A stretch of 44,916 nt of DNA, from contig CADCQO010000145.1 of the NCBI GenBank assembly GCA_902803585.1, positions 1-44,916 of the forward strand, given 5' to 3'. Origin of the DNA: an uncultured Ruminococcus sp. (GTDB lineage: Bacteria > Bacillota > Clostridia > Oscillospirales > Acutalibacteraceae). This document shows, piece after piece, positions 39,339 through 44,916 of the stretch (position 1 is its first letter; each line of letters begins with the position of its first letter). A program made the position numbers and the translations under genes. The notes under the pieces were generated by a model. It searched no databases. It had not been told where the DNA came from and saw only the letters and a program-made list of their open reading frames with translations.

Positions 39339-41684
39339 ATGGAAAATGAAAATTTGGAAATTTTAACTGTTCCTGTTCTGCCCTTAAGGGGGTTGGTGGT
39401 TTTTCCGGGTTCCATTCTGCATTTTGATGTTTCGCGGAAAAAATCTGTGAACGCGCTGATGTCTGCTATGGAAAAGTACAACCAAAAAATACTGATTGCT
39501 GTACAGAAGCACTCCCTGAAAGATGAACCGGAAACAGATGATTTTTATTCGATGGGCGTGTTGGCTCGTATTTTGCAGATCGTCAAAGTTTCAGATAACG
39601 TACTTCGGGTTGTTGTCAAGGGTATTCATCGTGCAGAGGTAGTGCAGTACAGGGACGGCAAGAAATATCTTACGGCACAGGTTGTGCAGGCGGCCATACA
39701 GTATGCACCAAAAAGTAAGGATACAGAAGCAAGAGTGAATGTTCTGAAGGAAATGTTCAACGATTTTTCTGTTATCAACGGTCATGTGCCGCAGGATATG
39801 TATCTCACGGTTTATGAAATGACAGATCCGGGCAAAATAGCCGACTATATTGCTGATAATATCATACGGGATTATCATAAAAAGCAGGAAATCTTATCGC
39901 TGACCAACGAGGAAGAACGGATCGACAAAGTAATTGAAATGCTCGGCTACGAAAATGAGCTTTTGAGCATTGAAGAAACCGTTACCGAAAAAGCAAAACT
40001 CGCGATTGAGATGAACCAGCGGGATTATTATATTCGTGAACGCATCAAAGCCATGCGGTCAGAGCTGGGAGAAGACGATGACCTTGAAGATACCGGAAAA
40101 TACACCAAAGCTATCGAGGAACTGAAAGCGTCAGACGAAGTTAAAGCTGAACTCCGGAAAGAAGTTTCCAAGCTGGAAAAGATGATGCCCAGTTCTCCGG
40201 AATATGGTGTGTCCCGTACCTATCTGGATACTTGCCTTGCCTTGCCATGGGGTATCTATACAAAGGAAAAGATAGACATCAAAAGAATTGCAGCACATCT
40301 GGACAAGAACCACTATGGCTTGAAAAAAGTCAAGGAGAGTATTGTAGAAGCTCTGGCCGTTCGCAAGCTGAATCCGGATATCAATGGACAGATTATTTGT
40401 CTGGTAGGGCCTCCGGGTGTCGGAAAAACATCTATTGCCAAAGGAATTGCTGAAGCAACCGGACGCAACTACCAGCGTATTGCTTTGGGTGGTGTTCATG
40501 ACGAAGCAGAAATTCGTGGACACAGAAGAACCTATATCGGTGCAATGATGGGACGCATCATGAATGCAATGAAACAGGCCAAATCTTCCAATCCGCTTAT
40601 TTTGCTTGATGAAGTCGATAAGCTGGGGGAAAGCAGTTTCAATGGTGATCCGGCTTCTGCTTTGCTGGAAGTACTGGATGGCGAGCAGAATTCTACCTTC
40701 TACGATCACTATGTTGATCTGCCGTTTGACCTGAGCAAAGTAATGTTTATTACTACTGCCAATGATCCGGGCGGCATTCCCGCGCCGTTGCTTGATCGTA
40801 TGGACATCATTTATCTGGATAGCTATACCCGTGAAGAAAAATATCAGATTGCCAAACTTCACCTGATTACCAAGCAGCTGAAACGTCATGGTCTGAACGC
40901 CAGACAGTTCAAGCTGTCAGACGAAGCACTGTACGATATTATCGACAGTTATACCCGTGAAGCAGGTGTTCGTCTTCTGGAAAAAACGATTTCCAGAGTG
41001 ATGAATAAAGCAGCGGTCAAGATTGTTTCAGGAGAAACAAAGTCCGTCAAAATCGGAAAGGAACAGCTGGAAGAATATCTGGGTTCCCGTAAGTATAAAC
41101 AGGACGATATAAACCATAATGATGAGGTAGGAGTTGTAACAGGTCTGGCATGGACAGCTGTCGGAGGTGAAACAATGCCCATTGAGGTGGCGGTTATGAC
41201 CGGCAGCGGAAAGATAGAACTGACCGGCTCTCTGGGAGATGTCATGAAAGAGTCCGCACAGGCAGCATATACCTGTATCCGCACCATGGCGAATGAACTG
41301 CATATTGACAGTGATTTTTACAAAAACAAGGACATTCATATCCATGTACCCGAAGGTGCAGTGCCAAAAGACGGCCCTTCGGCAGGTATTACAATGGCAA
41401 CGGCGATTACTTCCGCACTGACGGGTATTCCTGTAAGACATGACATTGCTATGACGGGTGAAATTACGATCAGGGGCAGGGTATTGCCGATTGGCGGTCT
41501 GAAGGAAAAGGCGATGGCAGCCTACCGTCTTGGTATCAAAACAATTGTTATCCCTGAAAATAACAAGTCCGATCTGGATGAAGTAGACGATGTTATCAAG
41601 GAATCCATACAATTTATATTAGCAAACAATATTCATACAGTACTGGATACGGCTTTGGTAACGCCTGCTTTTCCGACAGAGTGA
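39339..41684 (+). CDS. lon: ATP-dependent protease Lon (LonA)
   Basis: Lon unfolds and degrades damaged and regulatory proteins in the cytosol. With the start at 39339 it has 781 residues, the usual length. It has an N-terminal LAN domain (VPVLPLRGLVVFPGSILHFDV), a coiled-coil region, and AAA+ motifs: Walker A GPPGVGKTSIAKG near 358-370 and Walker B ILLDEVDK near 421-428. The protease domain has catalytic Ser681 in PKDGPSAG and Lys724 in GGLKEKAM. Alternative starts at 39315 and 39327 exist; 39339 is favoured because AAAAGGG lies about 11 bases upstream and the family begins there. No heat-shock operator was recognised. It is directly followed by engB. Confidence 0.97.
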   Translation: MENENLEILTVPVLPLRGLVVFPGSILHFDVSRKKSVNALMSAMEKYNQKILIAVQKHSLKDEPETDDFYSMGVLARILQIVKVSDNVLRVVVKGIHRAEVVQYRDGKKYLTAQVVQAAIQYAPKSKDTEARVNVLKEMFNDFSVINGHVPQDMYLTVYEMTDPGKIADYIADNIIRDYHKKQEILSLTNEEERIDKVIEMLGYENELLSIEETVTEKAKLAIEMNQRDYYIRERIKAMRSELGEDDDLEDTGKYTKAIEELKASDEVKAELRKEVSKLEKMMPSSPEYGVSRTYLDTCLALPWGIYTKEKIDIKRIAAHLDKNHYGLKKVKESIVEALAVRKLNPDINGQIICLVGPPGVGKTSIAKGIAEATGRNYQRIALGGVHDEAEIRGHRRTYIGAMMGRIMNAMKQAKSSNPLILLDEVDKLGESSFNGDPASALLEVLDGEQNSTFYDHYVDLPFDLSKVMFITTANDPGGIPAPLLDRMDIIYLDSYTREEKYQIAKLHLITKQLKRHGLNARQFKLSDEALYDIIDSYTREAGVRLLEKTISRVMNKAAVKIVSGETKSVKIGKEQLEEYLGSRKYKQDDINHNDEVGVVTGLAWTAVGGETMPIEVAVMTGSGKIELTGSLGDVMKESAQAAYTCIRTMANELHIDSDFYKNKDIHIHVPEGAVPKDGPSAGITMATAITSALTGIPVRHDIAMTGEITIRGRVLPIGGLKEKAMAAYRLGIKTIVIPENNKSDLDEVDDVIKESIQFILANNIHTVLDTALVTPAFPTE

Positions 41685-41692
41685 GGTGTGTT

Positions 41693-42271
41693 ATGAATTT
41701 TCAGATCGCAGCGTTTAAAGCTGCTTACGGCAGGTCCTCGCAGATACCGCCGTCCGATTTGCCGGAGATAGTTTTTTCCGGACGTTCCAATGTCGGCAAG
41801 TCTTCTTTGATCAACAAGCTCCTGTACCGGAAGTCTATTGCAAGAGTCAGCGCTAAACCGGGGAAAACAGCGACAATTAACTTTTTTTCGCTGAAAGAAG
41901 CAAATTTTGTAGACTTGCCGGGATACGGTTATGCACAGGTATCTCAGGCAGAAAAGAAAAGATGGGCAGAATTAGTAGAAGGCTATTTTGCACAGCAGAG
42001 AAAGATAGCACTGGTAGTACAGATATGCGATATGCGTCATACGCCCAGTGCTGACGATATGACGATGATTGATTTTCTTTATCAGAATCATTATCCCTTT
42101 ATCATTGCCCTGACTAAAAAAGACAAACTTAAAAAGACACAGCAGCAGCTTCGGATGGAGGCACTAAAGGAAGAGCTGGGTGATTATCCGGAAGTTGTGC
42201 TTTGTCCGTGTTCCTCAGAAAAAGGCGACGGAATAGATGAGATACGCCGTATTATCGAGGAAAGTATATGA
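41693..42271 (+). CDS. engB: Ribosome biogenesis GTPase EngB (YsxC/YihA)
   Basis: This essential small GTPase takes part in large ribosomal subunit assembly. The 192-residue protein has the G1 loop FSGRSNVGKSSLINKL near 29-44, a switch region SAKPGKTATINFF, G3 VDLPGYGYA, G4 TKKDKL and a G5-like CPCSSEKGDG. The frame opens at 41681 as GTG overlapping the lon stop, but the ATG at 41693 has GAGGTG 5 bases upstream and matches homologues. The lon-engB order is conserved in many Firmicutes. Confidence 0.97.
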   Translation: MNFQIAAFKAAYGRSSQIPPSDLPEIVFSGRSNVGKSSLINKLLYRKSIARVSAKPGKTATINFFSLKEANFVDLPGYGYAQVSQAEKKRWAELVEGYFAQQRKIALVVQICDMRHTPSADDMTMIDFLYQNHYPFIIALTKKDKLKKTQQQLRMEALKEELGDYPEVVLCPCSSEKGDGIDEIRRIIEESI

Positions 42272-42321
42272 TCAGATGGGTGTTTCTGTTTTCTTATGAT
42301 TGCCTCAACGGTTGTAAAAGG

Positions 42322-42702
42322 TCAGATGATATTGTAAAGATAGGGATATTCTAATTGCTGAAAGTCGTCTGTCAGTTCAAGGGCGCTGCTGCAGTAGAGC
42401 AGAAAAGGCATGATATTTTGCTGACGCAGACAAAGACTTGCCTGTTCCACAGCCTGTTCAATAGAGTCTATTCTTTGGTGAGAAATAAAAAGACAAAGCC
42501 ATTGACGGCGTTCTTTCAGAATTTTTGCAGCATCATTTATGTGCTGTAAAGAAGCGGCTTTGTCATTGTTTTCAGCCAGCTGATAGGCCTGTTGAAGATG
42601 TTCGCAAACAATACGGGCAGTTGATGTGTTCATCAAAAAGCTGGTAACAGCTAACGAGATAACAACGGTTAAAACAATGAAAGCTCCGTGTAATCTGTGC
42701 AT
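42322..42702 (-). CDS. DUF4363-like membrane-anchored protein
   Basis: This 126-residue protein has an N-terminal membrane helix (AFIVLTVVISLAVTSFLM, about 7-24) followed by a helical extracytoplasmic domain with no catalytic motif. The pattern fits DUF4363, a family often encoded directly after YetF/DUF421 proteins in Clostridia. It follows the yetF gene by one base, so the two form an operon. AAGGAG lies about 10 bases before the ATG, within the end of yetF. Function is unknown; a role as partner of YetF in the spore or cell envelope is inference. Confidence 0.7.
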   Translation of the reverse strand: MHRLHGAFIVLTVVISLAVTSFLMNTSTARIVCEHLQQAYQLAENNDKAASLQHINDAAKILKERRQWLCLFISHQRIDSIEQAVEQASLCLRQQNIMPFLLYCSSALELTDDFQQLEYPYLYNII

Positions 42703-42703
42703 C

Positions 42704-43378
42704 TTATTTTTTCTCCTTTTTGATGAGGGTGTAGTTTCCGCTGCTGTTAGCGGTCATGATAAAGACATCTGCCAGACTGATTTTTTCTTTTTGGAGTGCT
42801 TGCAGCAGTTTTGTTCTGTTCCAACCACATATTTTCATAGAAGAAGGGCTGATCTCACCATCGCTGATGATGGTGACGTTCAGTTCTTTTTTTGCTTTGG
42901 AGAGGTGAACATCCTGCACTGTAAGCGCATCGTTTTCAGACTTTTTGAGTACGCTGAGCTGTCCGTTGGTTTCGATGACAGCAAAAGCAACTTCACCAAT
43001 GTCAAATATATCCTTTTGCCGCAGCTGTTCAAAAAGGTCTTCTGTACTCAGGCGCAGTTCCATCATAGCATTTTGATCAATTGTCCCGTTATTGATAACG
43101 ATAACAGGCTTTCCGCAGATCAGCTGGCGAATTTTTGACCTTTTCAGCATCAAATAGGATAAAAAGATTTCGCAGACAAGGAGAACCATGATAGGTATGA
43201 TACCGCTGAGCAAAGATTGTTCTGTGTCCTGCATAGGAATCGTGGCAATATTAGACATCAGCAGAGTGATAACTAACTCGCTTGTCTGCATTTCGCTGAT
43301 TTGCCGTTTTCCCATCATTCTGACAGCAAACAGGATCAGCATATATAAGAAACAGGTTCTGATGATAGAAATGAGCAT
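42704..43378 (-). CDS. YetF/DUF421-family membrane protein
   Basis: This 224-residue protein has three N-terminal membrane segments (ISIIRTCFLYMLILFAVRMMG, LVITLLMSNIATIPM, GIIPIMVLLVCEIFLSYLML). The YetF cytoplasmic domain follows, with GKRQISEMQTSELVITLL, GKPVIVINNGTIDQNAM and LSTEDLFEQLRQKDIFDIGEVAFAVIETNGQLSVL. YetF proteins in Bacillus are linked to the spore inner membrane and germination, with no assigned enzymatic role. The open frame runs to 43477; the ATG at 43378 is preferred, with GGAGGTG 12-14 bases upstream, since similarity starts there. It is divergent from the gerA gene. Confidence 0.88.
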   Translation of the reverse strand: MLISIIRTCFLYMLILFAVRMMGKRQISEMQTSELVITLLMSNIATIPMQDTEQSLLSGIIPIMVLLVCEIFLSYLMLKRSKIRQLICGKPVIVINNGTIDQNAMMELRLSTEDLFEQLRQKDIFDIGEVAFAVIETNGQLSVLKKSENDALTVQDVHLSKAKKELNVTIISDGEISPSSMKICGWNRTKLLQALQKEKISLADVFIMTANSSGNYTLIKKEKK

Positions 43379-43504
43379 CTTTTTATGAAGCACCTCCGGA
43401 GATAAGGCAAAATCTGTTTTTATTTTGCGAAAAAGGAGGGGAAAATATACAGAAGGATTTTGTTGGTGATGCCACACTTGCGGCGATAAATTCAGATATG
43501 TGAT

Positions 43505-43534
43505 GAATAAAATGTTGTCTGACGATAAATAGTA
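43505..43534 (+). promoter_or_regulatory. Possible sigma-G-type promoter of gerA
   Basis: GAATA (43505-43509) is followed after 18 bases by AATAGTA (43528-43534), a partial match to the forespore consensus. It lies about 45 bases before the gerA ATG. GerA operons are sigma-G dependent in known spore formers, but this match is weak. Confidence 0.3.
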
Positions 43535-43579
43535 ATGGTACAGTATCTGATTGATTCAGCACAATGGGAGGCGAATAAA

Positions 43580-44916
43580 ATGTTTCGCTTTATGCAGGAA
43601 CTAAAGGAGATTTATCGGCAAAAACCGCAAACAGGGTACGAACAGCGAGTCACACCGCTCGCATTATCGCTGGACATTACTCTTTCTCAGCTGCGTCTTT
43701 CCTTTCATGAGAGCGAAGATCTGACAATAAGGGAAATCCGGTTATCGGAACATAAGGCAGCAGTTGTGACAATTGATAATATGATTGACAAACAGATTTT
43801 AGGAGAAAGTATCCTGAAACCGCTGTTGTCCCATGTGTTCAGAAGCAGTACGCCGCAGGAATGCTGTCAGGAGATTGCAGAACGAGTGCTGTGCACTGCG
43901 GAATTAGTGCAGCTTTCCTGTTTTGAAGATCTGGAAGAGAACATTATGTCAGGTTTTGCGGTAATTATCATAGACGGATACGACAAAGCCCTGTCTATCG
44001 GCATTCAGGGTTATGCAAGCAGGAGTGTTTCCGAACCCTCCTCAGATATCGTACAAAGAGGTGCGAAGGAGGGATTTGTAGAGTCTTTGCGGGTCAATAT
44101 GACGTTGATACGCCGCCGCCTGAAAAATTCCTGTCTGAAATTCGAAACCCTGACGATCGGCAAAACGAGCCATACACAGATTGCCCTTGGTTATCTGACA
44201 GATACGGTATCAAAAGAAATCCTTTCGGAACTGAAAAGCCGTCTGAGGCGTATTCCGCTGGATACCGTACTGACGGCGGGGTATCTTGTGCCGTTTCTGG
44301 AGGACGAAACAGGATATTCTCTTTTTAGCGGTATTGGAGTATCAGAACGTCCCGACACCGTATGCGGCAAATTAGCAGAGGGGCGCATTGCCGTTCTGGT
44401 AGATGGTGTACCTTCGGCATTGATTGTGCCGTATATTTTCGCAGAGTATTTCCAGTCGCTGGACGACTATTCCAACCGTGCATATTTTGCGACCTTTACC
44501 CGTTTTTTGAAATACTGTGCATTCTTTATTTCCATTCTGCTGCCGGGAATATTTGTTTCGCTGGGAACTTATAATCCAGAAATGTTTCCGACCCTGATGC
44601 TCAATAAAATTGCGGCATCTATTGCAGCGACACCTCTGTCATTAACGACAGAAACCATACTGATTTTGTTTATTTATGAGTTGATGCGAGAGGCGGGACT
44701 GCGCATGCCCCAGCCATTAGGATACGCCGTGAGTATAGTGGGCGGTCTTGTCATTGGTGATACAGCCGTAAACGCAGGGCTGATAGGAGCGCCCACGCTG
44801 ATGGTAGTAGCAATCAGTGCTATCAGCTCATATGTTGTTCCGAATTTATACGCGCCTTCTGCTATTTTAAGAATGATACTGACATTGACAGGGGGATTGT
44901 TTGGTATATGGGGGAT
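43580..44916 (+). CDS. Spore germinant receptor subunit, GerA family (3' end outside window)
   Basis: The frame is open from the ATG at 43580 to the last base, 445 codons, so the gene is truncated only by the window edge. GerA-type A subunits sit in the inner spore membrane and sense nutrients. The protein has the soluble N-terminal domain with QLRLSFHESEDLTIREI, LLSHVF, and GYDKALSIGIQGYASRSVSEPSSDIVQRGAKEGFVESLRVNMTLIRRR split over the family's central block. EGRIAVLVDGVPSALIVPYIF follows, then membrane segments with REAGLRMPQPLGYAVSIVGGLVIGDTAVNAGLIGAPTLMVVA (key motif, read in parts). GGGAGG lies 8 bases before the ATG. B and C subunits would be expected just beyond the window. Confidence 0.95.
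   Translation, partial: MFRFMQELKEIYRQKPQTGYEQRVTPLALSLDITLSQLRLSFHESEDLTIREIRLSEHKAAVVTIDNMIDKQILGESILKPLLSHVFRSSTPQECCQEIAERVLCTAELVQLSCFEDLEENIMSGFAVIIIDGYDKALSIGIQGYASRSVSEPSSDIVQRGAKEGFVESLRVNMTLIRRRLKNSCLKFETLTIGKTSHTQIALGYLTDTVSKEILSELKSRLRRIPLDTVLTAGYLVPFLEDETGYSLFSGIGVSERPDTVCGKLAEGRIAVLVDGVPSALIVPYIFAEYFQSLDDYSNRAYFATFTRFLKYCAFFISILLPGIFVSLGTYNPEMFPTLMLNKIAASIAATPLSLTTETILILFIYELMREAGLRMPQPLGYAVSIVGGLVIGDTAVNAGLIGAPTLMVVAISAISSYVVPNLYAPSAILRMILTLTGGLFGIWG

Overview
The window looks like a chromosomal segment of a spore-forming, low-to-moderate GC, Gram-positive anaerobe of the class Clostridia, probably Oscillospiraceae/Ruminococcus-like. The evidence is the core gene order rpsB-tsf-pyrH-frr-uppS-cdsA-dxr-rseP-ispG-polC, the Gram-positive DNA polymerase PolC, the forespore sigma factor SigG, a GerA-type germinant receptor subunit, a YlmC/YmxH protein, a clostridial 2[4Fe-4S] ferredoxin and a two-gene SufC/SufB-like iron-sulfur system. 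The species assignment is inference; no rRNA or tRNA gene is visible.

Layout. 1-423 is the tail of a GGGtGRT-family protein. 752-10643 is a long run on the minus strand; in transcription order it holds sufC, a sufB/D-like gene, a cell-surface SGNH hydrolase, a PF06541-like membrane protein, tepA, uppP, ftsK/spoIIIE and htpG. 11128-14427 is a plus-strand operon of fhs, tsaE, tsaB and rpiB behind a structured leader. 14650-15965 on the minus strand carries ferredoxin, sigG and a 46-residue Cys/Gly/Asn-rich membrane peptide that had not been called as an ORF. 16293-18242 is a tightly overlapping operon of a TrpR/YerC-like regulator, a methyltransferase and hslO. 18295-21091 (minus) holds a VanY-type carboxypeptidase lipoprotein and an AGCS amino-acid:Na+ symporter. 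21264-25838 (plus) holds a GH13 glucosidase, a CtpE-like P-type ATPase and a YlmC/YmxH protein. 26014-39231 is the translation, envelope and replication superoperon from rpsB to polC, followed by lon and engB. The window ends with yetF/DUF421 plus DUF4363 on the minus strand, divergent from a truncated gerA gene.

How the genes fit together. Three themes recur: envelope precursor supply (uppP, uppS, cdsA, dxr, ispG, rseP), protein quality control (htpG, hslO, lon, tepA, tsaE/tsaB for tRNA t6A), and sporulation/germination (ftsK/spoIIIE, sigG, ymxH, gerA, the small Cys-rich peptide). Sigma-A-type promoters here often have a 17-nt spacer and an extended TGnTATAAT -10 box with a weak -35.

I found no CRISPR array, prophage, intact insertion sequence or obvious defence island. 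The most interesting non-textbook items are the unannotated Cys-rich peptide downstream of sigG, two fossil right ends that look like IS200/IS605 tnpB/omega-RNA ends inside the rpsB-uppS region, the fhs leader fold, and a long hairpin that appears to be both the P-ATPase terminator and a lid over the ymxH ribosome binding site.
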